Below, one piece after another: positions 17,606 through 28,885 of a stretch of DNA of 64,000 nt. Source of the stretch: Vibrio neptunius (GTDB lineage: Bacteria; Pseudomonadota; Gammaproteobacteria; Enterobacterales; Vibrionaceae); the NCBI RefSeq assembly GCF_000967495.1, contig NZ_JXXU01000001.1:248001-312000 (forward strand), in the 5' to 3' direction. Positions within the stretch are counted from its first letter, which is position 1. The number at the start of each line of letters is the position of its first letter. A model generated the notes under the pieces. The model saw nothing but the letters and a program-made list of their open reading frames with translations, ran no database searches and was not told the origin of the DNA. Both the position numbers and the translations under genes were made by a program.

Positions 17606-18471
17606 ACATAAACACTGGGTAGCTGAATGTACTGGTGAATCAGTGGTCGTAGAGCATCACGAAACTGCAACATTTGCGATTCTGTACATTTCGGCCACTC
17701 TAGCGCTTCCCCCATTACTCCATGATGCTGAAATGCATTAAGCCGCACAATAACGTTGTCAGGCAGAGTATTAATAAGACGTGCGACTTCTGTGACTTCT
17801 TTGTCCAGATCACTTCTGTTAGGGACATGCAGTAAACGAAGCTCATGTAATTTTTGCTTGTCTGCCAAATAACGTATTGACTGAACCACCTTGTGATTAT
17901 CACGCCCCACCAACCATTGATGTGTCTCTTCCTGCCAAGATTTAAGGTCGATCATTACACCGTCGAGATAAGGCAGCACCCTATCCCAACCTGACTCACC
18001 TAGGTAACCATTACTGTCAATGAAACAGGTAAGATGGCAAAGCGCCTTGTCTTCTTTGATGTATTTGAATAACTCAACAATAAAAGGCAACTGCATTGTC
18101 GCTTCACCACCAGATATCGTGACACCGCTGAGAAACCACTTTTGCTCATATATCATCTCGATGATTTCTGATACCGAGTAGTGACGCACTTTAGGGCTGG
18201 ACCGATGTGTGCACACATCGATGCACTGGTCGCAATGCGTACATTGGTTCTCGTCCCATACGACTTTATTGTTGGTGTCGAACGACAGAGCATTTTCCGG
18301 GCACCCTTGGACACAATCCCCGCAGTGATTACAATAGTTAATCGTATGGGGATTATGGCAGTTAATGCAGTTAAAATTGCATCCCTGTAGGAAAAGGACC
18401 AGTCTATTACCTGGCCCATCCACACACGAGAACTTGAGAATACGGCTAACGATGGCCTGCCTTTCGCTCAT
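17602..18471 (-). CDS. yjjW: YjjW glycyl-radical-enzyme activating enzyme
   Basis: Radical SAM protein of 289 residues. The SAM-cluster motif is CNFNCINC (CxxxCxxC) near residue 30. It is followed by a ferredoxin-like insert with two Cys clusters (CNHCGDCVQGCP and CTHCDQCIDVC) for further [4Fe-4S] centres, then GVTISGGEA for SAM binding. It generates the glycyl radical on YjjI. It begins 9 bp after yjjI and forms an operon with it, as in E. coli. Confidence 0.92.
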   Translation of the reverse strand: MSERQAIVSRILKFSCVDGPGNRLVLFLQGCNFNCINCHNPHTINYCNHCGDCVQGCPENALSFDTNNKVVWDENQCTHCDQCIDVCTHRSSPKVRHYSVSEIIEMIYEQKWFLSGVTISGGEATMQLPFIVELFKYIKEDKALCHLTCFIDSNGYLGESGWDRVLPYLDGVMIDLKSWQEETHQWLVGRDNHKVVQSIRYLADKQKLHELRLLHVPNRSDLDKEVTEVARLINTLPDNVIVRLNAFQHHGVMGEALEWPKCTESQMLQFRDALRPLIHQYIQLPSVYV

Positions 18472-18480
18472 ATGCTTACC

Positions 18481-20022
18481 CTATTTGTAAACAGGCTGGC
18501 TTTCCATACTCACAACTCGCGGAGCTCTATCCAAAATCCCTGTATTATTGGCTGCTTCAGCGCCAAGGAAAGTCGTATTTTTGCGCGAACCTTGCTCTGA
18601 GAACTTATCTATATCTGACAGTTTGATCATATAGCCCGTTACTCGCACCAAGTCATTGGAAGCCACATTAGCCGTGAACTCTCTAAATCCCGAACTCAGT
18701 GCCCCTTTACACAGATCGAACATTGCTTCTGGGTTTGACTTCACCGTTTCATCTATTGTCAAAATATCACTAATACCAGAGGTGTAATACTGATGGTGCT
18801 TGGCAGTCGCTTGTACATAAGCCACAGGGTCAGGCTCTGTGCCATAGGGAATGCGAACTCCCGGAGTTACGCCTTGATCAAGGCTGATCCCCCCTTGAGC
18901 ATGTAGAAGCGCTTTACCTTCAAGGCCGTATTTCACCTCTGAGCCTTGCACGATTTCAGCCAGTCTTTCAGAAATTAGATGGCCTAGCTCGTTCGCTTCT
19001 AGGTCATGCCCATAGCAACCCTTTTCTCCAGATTTCTCCATAAGAAGATTAACCGCTTCAGCCATACCGTAAATACCAAACATTGGCGCAAAGCGTTCTT
19101 CGTCAATCAAACCTTCTTTGGTCAAGAAACCTTTAAAGAAATTCGACTTCTCATGCAAATGAGAACTTCGTGAGTTCATCAACTCGACCAATAATTCACT
19201 GTAATAAGGCAACAGTTGATTGAGGAAGTCTTCCGTGTCTGATGCTAGGTTCGCCAACAGCTTGAGATTCAATCTGACTAGGGTGTTCGACCCACCAGCC
19301 AAAGGCAGAGAGTTATAGCAACTCACAATACCAAAGCGCTTTTCACCGTAGCTACTCGCGTGCATTGGATAATTAGCAATATGAGGTTTACTGCACTCAC
19401 AAATGTTACTTGTTGCCTGACGTAACAAATCATCCGGTGTCACGTTAGGGTCATACATAAAGGTCAGATTTGGTGCGATTTGCTTTAGCTCAGCATCTAT
19501 TTTTAGGATCGTTCGACAAATGATGTTATCTGAGGGGCCAATATTAACGTGCATAAAAGCATCAGGCAGTGTTCGGTCTAACATGATCCAGAATCGCTTG
19601 AGCTTCTGATAAATCGCCTGTTCACTGAATTCACCTACATAAGGAAGCAATACATCATCAAGCTGCCCAAGATAAACCGGTATATTCGTCACTGACGGTA
19701 CATGATGATATATGATTGTCAGCAGGTTAATCGCTTCATCAAAATCACTCGCTGGCTCTAGCTCGAGATACTCAGACCCTTGTTGAAGAAACTTAGCATA
19801 GTCAGGCAAGACATAGCGTGGCTTAAATGGTGCATGGCCTTCAAACATATCGCATAAAATACCCTCTTCCATTGCAAGACGAACAGGCTCTGAAATTGGC
19901 ATATAAGGCAGACTTGCTTCTGCTTCCAAGGCTAAAAACTGATTCTTCTGTTTAGGATTTAATTTGGCATCAGTGACAATTTGTTGCACACGATGTTGGA
20001 AAGAGTTGAGAGCGTCAGACAT
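18481..20022 (-). CDS. yjjI: YjjI-family glycyl radical enzyme
   Basis: 513 residues, matching E. coli YjjI in size and ending. The glycyl-radical motif RVTGYMIKL lies near the C-terminus (about residue 465). A likely catalytic Cys is in GIVSCYNSLPLAGGS (about 235). The reaction of YjjI is not established; it is short compared with pyruvate formate-lyase. The partner activase follows directly. Oxygen sensitivity implies anaerobic use. A 17-bp dyad lies in the promoter. Confidence 0.9.
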   Translation of the reverse strand: MSDALNSFQHRVQQIVTDAKLNPKQKNQFLALEAEASLPYMPISEPVRLAMEEGILCDMFEGHAPFKPRYVLPDYAKFLQQGSEYLELEPASDFDEAINLLTIIYHHVPSVTNIPVYLGQLDDVLLPYVGEFSEQAIYQKLKRFWIMLDRTLPDAFMHVNIGPSDNIICRTILKIDAELKQIAPNLTFMYDPNVTPDDLLRQATSNICECSKPHIANYPMHASSYGEKRFGIVSCYNSLPLAGGSNTLVRLNLKLLANLASDTEDFLNQLLPYYSELLVELMNSRSSHLHEKSNFFKGFLTKEGLIDEERFAPMFGIYGMAEAVNLLMEKSGEKGCYGHDLEANELGHLISERLAEIVQGSEVKYGLEGKALLHAQGGISLDQGVTPGVRIPYGTEPDPVAYVQATAKHHQYYTSGISDILTIDETVKSNPEAMFDLCKGALSSGFREFTANVASNDLVRVTGYMIKLSDIDKFSEQGSRKNTTFLGAEAANNTGILDRAPRVVSMESQPVYK

Positions 20023-20098
20023 TGTATATTCCTTATTGTTTTTAAGGATTTTAGATGCACATTCTCTTTGTCGACAATTGAAATATATTTAAACCCTC

Positions 20099-20115
20099 TT
20101 TTCCAATTTGGAAAA
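20099..20115. promoter_or_regulatory. Dyad in the yjjI promoter region
   Basis: TTTTCCAA and TTGGAAAA are perfect 8-bp arms around a single central T. It lies about 80 bp upstream of yjjI. It may be a regulator operator; the protein is unknown. Confidence 0.5.
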
Positions 20116-20127
20116 TCATGGCAAATA

Positions 20128-20156
20128 AAAAGGCTCGGTAGTAGACCGAGCCTTTT
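20128..20156 (-). terminator. Terminator of the chemoreceptor gene
   Basis: AAAAGGCTCGGT and ACCGAGCCTTTT form a perfect 12-bp stem with a 5-nt loop. It follows the chemoreceptor stop and isolates the yjjI promoter. Confidence 0.9.
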
Positions 20157-20173
20157 CTATTTTAATCGGATAC

Positions 20174-22063
20174 TTACAACTTGAATCGACCAATTTCCTG
20201 TTCAAGTTTATGAGACAAATCCGAAAGCTGAGCGGCTTGAGCTGCAGCGTCATGAGCTTCGTCAGCAAGTTCGTTTGATACATCACGAATGCCGACCGTG
20301 TTACGAGTGATCTCCGAAGTCACTGATGCTTGCTCTTCTGCAGCAGAAGCAATTTGTGTCGCCATATCACTAATTTGTTCAACCGCCGATTGAATCTGAG
20401 TTAAGCTCACTGCAGCTGAATCTGCGTCTGTTACACTAGTATCTGTAAGTTGACGACTGTCATCCATAATACCAACTGCTTTGCCAGTGGTACTTTGCAG
20501 CGTTTCGATCATTTGCTGAATTTCTTGAGTTGAAGCGTGTGTACGTTGGCTTAAAACTCGAACTTCATCGGCAACAACCGCAAAACCACGGCCTTGCTCA
20601 CCAGCACGTGCAGCTTCGATTGCTGCGTTCAGTGCTAGTAGGTTCGTTTGCTCAGCGATCCCCTGAATAGTAGATAGAATGGTGCTGATGCTATTACCAT
20701 GAGCTTCAAGTTCCAGAATAACATCAGTGGCAACTTGTACTTCCTGCGCTAGGTTCTGAATAGAAGACTGAGTCTGTACGACTTGCTTACTACCGTGGAC
20801 ACACGCCGTCACAGCTTCGGTTGAATTTTGTGCAGTATTGTCTGCATTACCTGCAATCTCTTGTGTTGCCGCTGCCATTTCATTGATAGCTGTCGCCACC
20901 ATGTTAATTTCATCTTGTTGGAGACGAATTCTGGCGCTTCGCTCTTCCGCATGCTCTGCCGTCAGCTTAGCTTGCTCAGACAGTGATGCAGATACATGAC
21001 TCAACTTGGAGACCATGGCGTGCATATTACCTACAAAGGTGTTGAAGTTAGTTGCCAGTTGGCCAACTTCGTCGTCACTACGAGGCTCAAGGCGTTGGGT
21101 AAGGTCACCTTCCCCGGAAGCGATCTCTTCAAGAGCACGAGATACGCGTCCAAGATCGCGGAACAGGAAGCTTACTAGCCAAGAAACCACAGCAATAACC
21201 ATTATTGTGATTATCGTTGCCGTTAGCAGCAGGTTCTTAAGCAAAGCGGTATGGGCCGCTTCTTCAGTTTGGCGATCCATCTCAATCGCGAAAATCCACT
21301 GTGTACCTGGAACCTTCTTAAAGAAATAGAATTTCTCCTGACCATTACGCTCTATCACTTCCATTGTCCCAGAGTTCGCCGCTTGCTCAATGGCGCTCAT
21401 GGTGAACTTTTTAGACAGTGTAGTCACGGGGTCAAGAGATAGATCTTTGTTCGGGTGCGCGAGGAATGTACCGTTTTGAGTATCAATCAACATTGCATAG
21501 GCATTTTCACCTGCATCCAAATTGATAACGTCATCGATAAGTTGATCGATCAATACATCAGCACCTACTACGCCTACCAATTGGCCATTACGGCGAACAG
21601 GTTCTGCGATAGTAACTAACAGTGCGTTGGTGATAGCATCTTTGTACGCTGTGGTAATGATCTGACGACCTGCCGCATTGGCATCTTTATACCAAGGACG
21701 AACACGTGGATCGTAATCCGCTCGGTTACGCTCAGGATGAGAGCGGTACATCGCACCTTCTGGAGTACCTAGAAAAATATCATCAAAGCCACCCGCTTTA
21801 CGGGCCTGCTGAAGAAAAGGAACAACGTCTTGTTCTTGGCTGTAATCGTTAAATGCTTTCGCAATATCTTCACGGATAGTAATCCAGTCCGATATACCCT
21901 CTGATGCTGTGGTGGCTAGGCTTTCTGCTCTGGCATTTACGCCATTGCGAGTTTGTTGGAAGAGTTGGTCGGCAGAAAGCCAAGTCAGCGCACTCGCCAT
22001 GAGTACAACGGCTAATAAACTAGAGCCGATGAGTTTTTGTTTTAGTGACAATTTCATGATCAT
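20174..22063 (-). CDS. Methyl-accepting chemotaxis protein with Cache sensor
   Basis: 629 residues. TM1 is at about 8-28, a periplasmic double-Cache domain at about 35-270 (including [11 protein letters not shown] and [17 protein letters not shown]), TM2 at about 277-298, HAMP to about 350, then the signalling domain with the hairpin tip [26 protein letters not shown]-type Cache domains often bind amino acids, but the ligand is not known here. It signals through CheW/CheA. Single gene with its own terminator; two in-frame ATGs (22063, 22057) are possible starts. Confidence 0.92.
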   Translation of the reverse strand: MIMKLSLKQKLIGSSLLAVVLMASALTWLSADQLFQQTRNGVNARAESLATTASEGISDWITIREDIAKAFNDYSQEQDVVPFLQQARKAGGFDDIFLGTPEGAMYRSHPERNRADYDPRVRPWYKDANAAGRQIITTAYKDAITNALLVTIAEPVRRNGQLVGVVGADVLIDQLIDDVINLDAGENAYAMLIDTQNGTFLAHPNKDLSLDPVTTLSKKFTMSAIEQAANSGTMEVIERNGQEKFYFFKKVPGTQWIFAIEMDRQTEEAAHTALLKNLLLTATIITIMVIAVVSWLVSFLFRDLGRVSRALEEIASGEGDLTQRLEPRSDDEVGQLATNFNTFVGNMHAMVSKLSHVSASLSEQAKLTAEHAEERSARIRLQQDEINMVATAINEMAAATQEIAGNADNTAQNSTEAVTACVHGSKQVVQTQSSIQNLAQEVQVATDVILELEAHGNSISTILSTIQGIAEQTNLLALNAAIEAARAGEQGRGFAVVADEVRVLSQRTHASTQEIQQMIETLQSTTGKAVGIMDDSRQLTDTSVTDADSAAVSLTQIQSAVEQISDMATQIASAAEEQASVTSEITRNTVGIRDVSNELADEAHDAAAQAAQLSDLSHKLEQEIGRFKL

Positions 22064-22418
22064 TAATATTGGTTGTGGAACAGACAGAAGCTGCGAATTT
22101 TATAGGCAAATGTGCGTGCGTGCACGTAATATTATTGAAAATTTATTTAACCGTAACTATTTGTAATAACGCTATTTTTTTGGCGTCAGAGCCTTGTCAG
22201 AAACAATTCTATCATTAGTGAGTGGAGTGTGATTATAGATCAATAACTTATTGGCTTATGACGATGCGTTAACTGGCTAAACCACAAAAACCAGTAGAAA
22301 AGTGCCAGTTGAGAATACCTTTTCATGCCCCTAAATTGGCAGCACTGACTCCTTTTTTTGTCGTTTATTGACCATTACCTAAGAGATTAACCAGACAACG
22401 TAGGCCAATTAGGGATAC

Positions 22419-22446
22419 AAAAAAGCCGGGTTAAAACCCGGCTTTT
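22419..22446 (-). terminator. Terminator of gyrA
   Basis: AAAAGCCGGGTT and AACCCGGCTTTT form a 12-bp stem with a 2-nt centre, placed 16 bp after the gyrA stop. The interval 22064-22418 upstream of the chemoreceptor is AT-rich and shows no gene; GTGCGTGCGTGCAC near 22111 is a small GC-rich palindrome. Confidence 0.9.
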
Positions 22447-22461
22447 GAATGGCGTCGAAGA

Positions 22462-25098
22462 CTATTCTTGTTCGCCTGCGTCAGTATCAGAGTCTGGCAT
22501 AGATTCTGGAGAGACTTCAGAAGCTTCACCTTCCTGAGCTTCTACTTCTTCACCTTCAGGCAAATCAGCTTCTTCCACTTCATCAATACGCTGCAAACCT
22601 ACAACGTTTTCGTCTTCAGCTGTGCGGATAAGAGTAACGCCTTGCGTGTTACGACCAACTTGGCTAACTTCAGCGACGCGTGTACGGACCAGAGTTCCAG
22701 CGTCAGTGATCATCATCATCTCGTCGCCTTCTTCTACCTGAACCGCGCCAACAACGTTACCGTTACGCTCAGACACCTTGATAGACACAACGCCCTGAGT
22801 TGCACGACCTTTGGTTGGATACTCAGCCAGCTCTGTACGCTTACCGTAACCATTTTGCGTCACTGTCAAAATGTCACCATCGTTAGAAGGCACAATCAGT
22901 GATACAACCTGATCATCGTCAGCCAGCTTCATACCACGTACGCCTGCCGCAGTACGTCCCATCGCACGAACTTTATCTTCGCTAAAGCGAACCACTTTAC
23001 CAGCTTGAGAGAACAACATGATATCGCTACCACCATCGGTGATATCAACGCCAATCAATGAGTCATCTTCACGTAGGTTAACCGCAATCAGACCATTAGA
23101 ACGTACGTTGGCAAACTGATCGAGAGAAGTCTTCTTAACCGTTCCATCACCCGTTGCCATAAAGATGAACTTCTCTGGGCTGAATTCAGAAACAGGTAGA
23201 ATTGCCGTAATACGCTCGTTCTCTTCCAACGGAAGAATGTTCACAATTGGCTTACCACGTGCTGTGCGGCTAGCTTGCGGTAGTTGGTATACCTTCAATC
23301 GATATGTTTTACCACGGGTAGAGAAACATAGGATGTTATCATGAGTATTAGCAACAAGCAGACGCTCGATGTAATCCTCTTCTTTCATCTTAGTTGCACT
23401 CTTACCTTTACCACCACGTCGCTGTGCTTCGTAGTCGCTGAGTAACTGGTACTTAACGTAACCTTCGTGCGAAAGCGTCACAACAACGTCTTCACGAGCA
23501 ATCAGCTCTTCCATGTCGATATCATGAATTGCTGCGGTGATTTCTGTGCGACGTGCATCGCCGAAACCATCACGAACCGCTTCAAGCTCTTCGCGGATCA
23601 CTTCCATCAAGCGCTCAGTACTTGCAAGGATGTGCATTAACTCGGCGATTTCTTCTAGAAGCTGCTTGTATTCGTCAAGAATCTTCTCGTGCTCTAGGCC
23701 CGTTAGTTTCTGTAGTCGAAGATCTAGGATCGCTTGTGCTTGCTGCTCAGTCAGGAAGTATTGACCATCACGGATACCAAACTGAGGCTCTAGCCACTCT
23801 GGGCGAGCCGCATCTGTACCTGCACGCTCAAGCATCGCTGCCACATTGCCTAAGTCCCAACCACGAGCTACTAGACCTTCTTTGGCTTCCGCTGGTGTTG
23901 GAGCGCGACGGATCAGTTCAATGATTTCGTCAATGTTTGCAAGTGCAAGTGCCAGACCTTCAAGGATGTGCGCACGTTCACGAGCTTTGCGTAATTCGAA
24001 GATAGTACGACGAGTCACCACTTCACGGCGGTGGTCAACGAAGCACTTCAGCATATCTTTCAGGTTAAACAGTTGTGGCTGACCGTTGTTCAGCGCAACC
24101 ATGTTGATACCGAAAGTCGTCTGTAGCTGAGTATTGGCGTACAAGTTGTTCAGAACAACTTCACCTACCGCATCACGCTTACATTCGATAACAATGCGCA
24201 TACCGTCTTTATCAGACTCGTCACGTAGTGCACTGATGCCTTCAACTTTCTTATCTTTAACCAGCTCGGCAATTTTTTCGATTAGGCGAGCTTTGTTAAC
24301 CTGGTACGGAATCTCTGTGACAATAATGGTTTCTTTACCATTCTTGTCTGCTTCGATCTCCGCTTTAGAACGCATGTAGATCTTACCGCGACCTGTTTTG
24401 TATGCGTCTACAATGCCTTTACGACCACTGATAAGCGCTGCCGTCGGGAAATCAGGACCAGGAATATAATCCATTAGTTCATCAATAGTGATCGCTTCAT
24501 TATTGATATAAGCCAGGCAGCCATCGATTACCTCAGTCAAGTTGTGCGGAGGAATGTTGGTTGCCATACCTACTGCGATACCAGAAGCACCATTCACCAG
24601 TAAGTTAGGAATTTTTGTCGGGAGAACGGCCGGGATTTGCTCCGTACCATCATAGTTAGGTACGTAATCAACCGTTTCTTTGTCTAGGTCAGCCAGAAGT
24701 TCATGGGCGATTTTCGCCATGCGGACTTCGGTATAACGCATTGCCGCCGCTGAGTCACCATCGATGGAACCAAAGTTACCTTGGCCATCAACAAGCATGT
24801 AACGGAGTGAGAACGGCTGAGCCATACGTACGATCGTGTCGTACACAGCGCTATCACCGTGAGGGTGATATTTACCGATTACGTCGCCAACTACACGGGC
24901 AGATTTTTTGTATGGTTTATTCCAGTCATTACCTAGTACATTCATCGCGAACAAAACGCGGCGGTGTACAGGCTTTAGGCCATCACGCACATCTGGAAGA
25001 GCACGACCAACGATAACGGACATCGCATAGTCAAGGTATGAACCTCGAAGCTCATCTTCAATGTTTACGGGCGTGATCTCTTTAGCTAGATCGCTCAT
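22462..25098 (-). CDS. gyrA: DNA gyrase subunit A
   Basis: 878 residues, full length. The catalytic Tyr (about 122) is in [11 protein letters not shown]. The quinolone-resistance region reads [11 protein letters not shown] with wild-type Ser83 and Asp87. The GyrA box QRRGGKG begins the C-terminal DNA-wrapping pinwheel. The extreme C-terminus is a very acidic tail. With GyrB it introduces negative supercoils. Divergent from ubiG, as in E. coli. The 287-bp gap to ubiG holds both promoters, with no distinctive operator seen. Confidence 0.98.
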   Translation of the reverse strand: MSDLAKEITPVNIEDELRGSYLDYAMSVIVGRALPDVRDGLKPVHRRVLFAMNVLGNDWNKPYKKSARVVGDVIGKYHPHGDSAVYDTIVRMAQPFSLRYMLVDGQGNFGSIDGDSAAAMRYTEVRMAKIAHELLADLDKETVDYVPNYDGTEQIPAVLPTKIPNLLVNGASGIAVGMATNIPPHNLTEVIDGCLAYINNEAITIDELMDYIPGPDFPTAALISGRKGIVDAYKTGRGKIYMRSKAEIEADKNGKETIIVTEIPYQVNKARLIEKIAELVKDKKVEGISALRDESDKDGMRIVIECKRDAVGEVVLNNLYANTQLQTTFGINMVALNNGQPQLFNLKDMLKCFVDHRREVVTRRTIFELRKARERAHILEGLALALANIDEIIELIRRAPTPAEAKEGLVARGWDLGNVAAMLERAGTDAARPEWLEPQFGIRDGQYFLTEQQAQAILDLRLQKLTGLEHEKILDEYKQLLEEIAELMHILASTERLMEVIREELEAVRDGFGDARRTEITAAIHDIDMEELIAREDVVVTLSHEGYVKYQLLSDYEAQRRGGKGKSATKMKEEDYIERLLVANTHDNILCFSTRGKTYRLKVYQLPQASRTARGKPIVNILPLEENERITAILPVSEFSPEKFIFMATGDGTVKKTSLDQFANVRSNGLIAVNLREDDSLIGVDITDGGSDIMLFSQAGKVVRFSEDKVRAMGRTAAGVRGMKLADDDQVVSLIVPSNDGDILTVTQNGYGKRTELAEYPTKGRATQGVVSIKVSERNGNVVGAVQVEEGDEMMMITDAGTLVRTRVAEVSQVGRNTQGVTLIRTAEDENVVGLQRIDEVEEADLPEGEEVEAQEGEASEVSPESMPDSDTDAGEQE

Positions 25099-25385
25099 AG
25101 AGCCAATATCCCTCTATTTATAGATCGTATGTACAATACGTTTAAGGTGCAAAAATATAACACACAAATCGACAGTTCGGCATTACTTTCCCTCTCCTTT
25201 TATCAGGTTGTGAGCTTGGTTGTGAATCAAATGCTGAGAAATTGCACACTCTGAATTTATCCCGCTGATTTGTGGCTATATTTTCACCACGCCTTGAGAA
25301 AAGTGATCCCTCCTATGGAGAGTTAGGAGTTAAGCGCTATAATGCTTACCTGTTTCAAGGAAGTCGTTAAGCAAATAGAGTAGTT

Positions 25386-26093
25386 ATGACCCAGTCACAA
25401 AATGTCGATCCAAACGAAATCAAAAAATTTGAAGAAATGGCCTCACGCTGGTGGGATTTGGAGGGTGAATTCAAGCCTCTGCATCAAATTAACCCACTAC
25501 GGCTCAATTACGTATTGGATAACGCGAATGGCTTGTTTGGCAAAACCGTCCTCGACGTTGGTTGCGGTGGTGGTATTCTTGCTGAAAGTATGGCGAAAGA
25601 AGGCGCAACAGTGACTGGCCTTGACATGGGTAAGGAACCGCTCGAGGTCGCTCGATTACATGCACTAGAAACCGGCACACAGCTGACTTATATTCAGAGT
25701 ACAATTGAAGACCATGCTCGTGACAATGCAGAAATGTATGATGTTGTAACCTGTATGGAAATGCTCGAACATGTGCCAGATCCTCAGTCCGTCATCAGTG
25801 CGTGTGCTGCTCTAGTTAAGCCCGGTGGTCATGTGTTTTTCTCCACACTAAACCGTAACTTTAAATCTTATCTGTTTGCTATTGTAGGTGCGGAAAAGTT
25901 GCTGCGTATTGTTCCAGAAGGCACACATGATCATGAAAAGTTTATTCGTCCAGCTGAACTCATTAAGATGATTGACCATACCGAACTGACAGAAATGGGG
26001 ATCACAGGTTTGCGTTACAACCCATTAACAGATAGCTATAAGCTCGGCAATCAAGTGGATATTAACTATATTGTTCATACGCAAAAGCACTAA
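25386..26093 (+). CDS. ubiG: Ubiquinone methyltransferase UbiG
   Basis: 235 residues. The SAM-binding motif I is [16 protein letters not shown] near residue 55; [11 protein letters not shown] is further motif. It carries out both O-methylation steps of ubiquinone synthesis. Position next to gyrA matches E. coli. Followed by its own terminator. Confidence 0.96.
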   Translation: MTQSQNVDPNEIKKFEEMASRWWDLEGEFKPLHQINPLRLNYVLDNANGLFGKTVLDVGCGGGILAESMAKEGATVTGLDMGKEPLEVARLHALETGTQLTYIQSTIEDHARDNAEMYDVVTCMEMLEHVPDPQSVISACAALVKPGGHVFFSTLNRNFKSYLFAIVGAEKLLRIVPEGTHDHEKFIRPAELIKMIDHTELTEMGITGLRYNPLTDSYKLGNQVDINYIVHTQKH

Positions 26094-26125
26094 TAAAAAC
26101 TTATAGCATACTAAAATAAACTCCT

Positions 26126-26157
26126 AAAAAAGCGGTGGCATATTGCCCCGCTTTTTT
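26126..26157 (+). terminator. Terminator of ubiG
   Basis: AAAAAAGCGG and CCGCTTTTTT arms, extended by an inner GGC/GCC pairing, form a hairpin followed by a T run. Confidence 0.88.
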
Positions 26158-26358
26158 CGTTGTTTTTCCTCTGTTTTCGTGGGTCTGATTCCAAAATGTA
26201 CAACCAACAAATCACGCTCAGAATGGTTGAAAGATCAAGGAATTTTTTTTTGTTTGTGGTTACTTCTAAACCGATCCTAAAACGGTAATTTTATACAATC
26301 AATTGGGCCCTAACACCATCGGTTAGTATTCACTTACTGAAATTTTTAATTTTGTTAG

Positions 26359-26367
26359 TTATCCACA
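26359..26367 (+). promoter_or_regulatory. DnaA box upstream of nrdA
   Basis: TTATCCACA is a perfect consensus DnaA box, about 190 bp before nrdA. DnaA is known to regulate nrdAB in E. coli, so this site is likely functional. Confidence 0.7.
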
Positions 26368-26436
26368 AGTCATCCAAGATCTCCAACTTGAAAAGCCCCC
26401 CAGATAGCACTATCTTGTAAGTCGCACAGCAATGCA

Positions 26437-26452
26437 CCCCTATATGTTGTGT
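26437..26452. promoter_or_regulatory. NrdR box 1
   Basis: CCCCTATATGTTGTGT matches the NrdR consensus ACACWATATATWGTGT at 13 of 16 positions. It forms a pair with a second box starting exactly 21 bp downstream, two helical turns, as NrdR requires. Confidence 0.78.
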
Positions 26453-26457
26453 TTAGA

Positions 26458-26473
26458 CTACAATATATAGATA
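26458..26473. promoter_or_regulatory. NrdR box 2
   Basis: This box has the intact core CAATATATAG and matches the NrdR consensus at about 11 of 16 positions. Its start lies 21 bp from box 1. NrdR-ATP/dATP represses ribonucleotide reductase genes. The 466-bp leader contains this pair, the DnaA box and otherwise AT-rich sequence. Confidence 0.72.
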
Positions 26474-26559
26474 GACTTTGATCACAAAGCCGGTACATTT
26501 TTTACAAGAATTACACGAAAACACGGCTTTTATCAGTTTTGTTAGGGAAATTAAGCAGA

Positions 26560-28842
26560 ATGAACCAACAACTAACCGTTACTAAACGTGACGGCCGCAA
26601 AGAAAGTATTGATCTGGAGAAGATCCATAGAGTGATTACCTGGGCTGCAGAAGGCCTAGATAACGTTTCTGTTTCTCAGGTAGAACTGCGCGCTCACATT
26701 CAGTTCTATGATGGAATCACGACTACTGATATCCATGAAACTATTATCAAGTCAGCGGCCGATTTGATCTCAGAAGAAACACCAGATTACCAATACCTAG
26801 CTGCTCGACTAGCCGTATTCCACCTGCGCAAAAAAGCGTATGGACAATACGAGCCACCAACGCTGCATGACCATGTTTCACGCCTTATTGATATGGGCAA
26901 ATATGATCAGCACATTTTGGAAGACTATACAAAAGCTGAACTAGATGAGCTGGATGCTTACCTAGATCACAAGCGTGACCTAGACTTCTCCTATGCAGCC
27001 GTTAAGCAGTTGGAAGGTAAGTATTTCGTTCAGAACCGTGTATCTGGTGAAATCTACGAAAGTGCTCAATTCCTGTATATCCTTGTAGCAGCGTGCTTGT
27101 TTGCTAAGTATCCAACAGAAACACGTCTTGACTATATCAAGCGTTTCTACGATGCGACTTCGACATTCAAGATTTCGCTACCGACCCCGATAATGTCTGG
27201 TGTCCGTACGCCAACGCGCCAGTTCAGTTCATGCGTTCTGATTGAGTGTGGGGATAGCCTAGATTCCATCAACGCCACAGCAAGTTCTATCGTTCGCTAC
27301 GTTTCTCAACGCGCTGGTATTGGTATTAACGCTGGCCGTATCCGTGCTCTGGGTTCAGAAATACGCAATGGTGAAGCATTCCATACTGGCTGTATTCCTT
27401 TCTACAAGTACTTCCAAACTGCTGTAAAATGCTGTTCGCAAGGTGGTGTTCGTGGTGGCGCAGCAACCGTATTTTATCCTCTATGGCATGGTGAATCTCA
27501 AGCATTGATGGTGCTTAAGAATAACCGAGGCGTAGAAGAAAACCGTGTTCGTCATATGGACTACGGTGTTCAACTCAACCGTCTAATGTATCAACGTTTG
27601 GTTGAAGGCGGCAACATTACGCTGTTCTCCCCATCAGACGTACCGGGCCTATACGACGCGTTCTTTGAAAACCAAGATGAGTTCGAACGTCTTTACGTGA
27701 TGTATGAAAACGACCCATCAGTGAAGAAAGAAACAGTCAAAGCTATCGAGATGTTCTCTATCTTGATGCAGGAGCGTGCTTCTACAGGTCGTATCTATAT
27801 TCAGAACGTTGACCACTGTAATACTCACAGCCCATTTGACTCTGAAGTCGCACCTGTTCGCCAGTCTAACTTATGTTTGGAGATTGCTCTTCCAACGAAA
27901 CCTCTGACAAACGTAGAAGACGACTCAGGTGAGATCGCACTATGTACGCTTTCAGCATTCAACTTAGGTGCTATTACGTCTCTTGATGACTTTGAAGAGC
28001 TCTCTGATCTGGTCGTTCGCGCGCTTGATGCTCTGCTGGATTACCAAGACTACCCACTACCCGCAGCTTACAAGTCAACGATGAACCGTCGTACCTTGGG
28101 TGTGGGCGTCATTAACTACGCATACTACCTAGCTAAGAATGGTGTAAAATACTCAGACGGCAGCGCTAACGGCCTCACACACCGTACTTTCGAAGCCATT
28201 CAGTACCACCTACTGAAAGCCTCTGTAGCGCTTGCAAAAGAGCAAGGTAAATGTCCTTTGTTCAATGAGACTAACTATGCGAAAGGCCTTCTTCCAATCG
28301 ATACGTACAAAAAAGACGTTGACTTGGTTTGCGATGAACCGCTTCATTACGACTGGGACGGTCTTCGTGAAGAGATCATGACTCACGGCCTGCGTAACTC
28401 AACACTAACGGCGCTAATGCCTTCAGAAACATCTTCACAGATCTCAAATGCGACAAACGGTATCGAGCCTCCACGTGGCTACGTATCTGTAAAAGCATCG
28501 AAAGACGGTATCCTGAAGCAGGTTGTTCCTGAGTTTACTGAATACAAAGATAACTACGAGCTTCTTTGGAATATTGGTTCTAATGACGGTTATCTACATC
28601 TGGTTGGTATCATGCAGAAGTTTGTCGATCAGGCAATTTCAGCCAACACTAACTATGACCCAAGCGGTTTCGACAGTGGTAAGGTGCCAATGAAGAAACT
28701 GCTCCAAGATCTGCTAACAGCGTACAAATATGGTGTAAAGACACTTTACTATCATAACACTCGTGATGGTGCGAGCGATGACCAGAAAGACGCTGTACAA
28801 CCACAAGACGATGATTGCGCAGGCGGTGGTTGTAAGATCTAA
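26560..28842 (+). CDS. nrdA: Ribonucleotide reductase class Ia, alpha subunit
   Basis: 760 residues from the ATG at 26560 (MNQQLTVTKRDG), matching E. coli NrdA at the N-terminus; an upstream TTG at 26539 is unlikely. The N-terminal ATP cone gives allosteric activity control. Visible active-site Cys positions are FSSCVLIECGDS, NLCLEI and ALCTLSAFNLG; the C-terminal shuttle pair is CAGGGCKI. It reduces nucleoside diphosphates to deoxy forms with NrdB. First gene of nrdA-nrdB-yfaE. Confidence 0.97.
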   Translation: MNQQLTVTKRDGRKESIDLEKIHRVITWAAEGLDNVSVSQVELRAHIQFYDGITTTDIHETIIKSAADLISEETPDYQYLAARLAVFHLRKKAYGQYEPPTLHDHVSRLIDMGKYDQHILEDYTKAELDELDAYLDHKRDLDFSYAAVKQLEGKYFVQNRVSGEIYESAQFLYILVAACLFAKYPTETRLDYIKRFYDATSTFKISLPTPIMSGVRTPTRQFSSCVLIECGDSLDSINATASSIVRYVSQRAGIGINAGRIRALGSEIRNGEAFHTGCIPFYKYFQTAVKCCSQGGVRGGAATVFYPLWHGESQALMVLKNNRGVEENRVRHMDYGVQLNRLMYQRLVEGGNITLFSPSDVPGLYDAFFENQDEFERLYVMYENDPSVKKETVKAIEMFSILMQERASTGRIYIQNVDHCNTHSPFDSEVAPVRQSNLCLEIALPTKPLTNVEDDSGEIALCTLSAFNLGAITSLDDFEELSDLVVRALDALLDYQDYPLPAAYKSTMNRRTLGVGVINYAYYLAKNGVKYSDGSANGLTHRTFEAIQYHLLKASVALAKEQGKCPLFNETNYAKGLLPIDTYKKDVDLVCDEPLHYDWDGLREEIMTHGLRNSTLTALMPSETSSQISNATNGIEPPRGYVSVKASKDGILKQVVPEFTEYKDNYELLWNIGSNDGYLHLVGIMQKFVDQAISANTNYDPSGFDSGKVPMKKLLQDLLTAYKYGVKTLYYHNTRDGASDDQKDAVQPQDDDCAGGGCKI

Positions 28843-28885
28843 TCACTAGTTCATTATTGAACTAGCAAGGCTTAACAGATTATTT

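Noticed and set aside
22468..22902. 144-codon ORF antisense to gyrA
   Set aside because: It lies fully within gyrA coding sequence; codon bias of gyrA explains the open frame.
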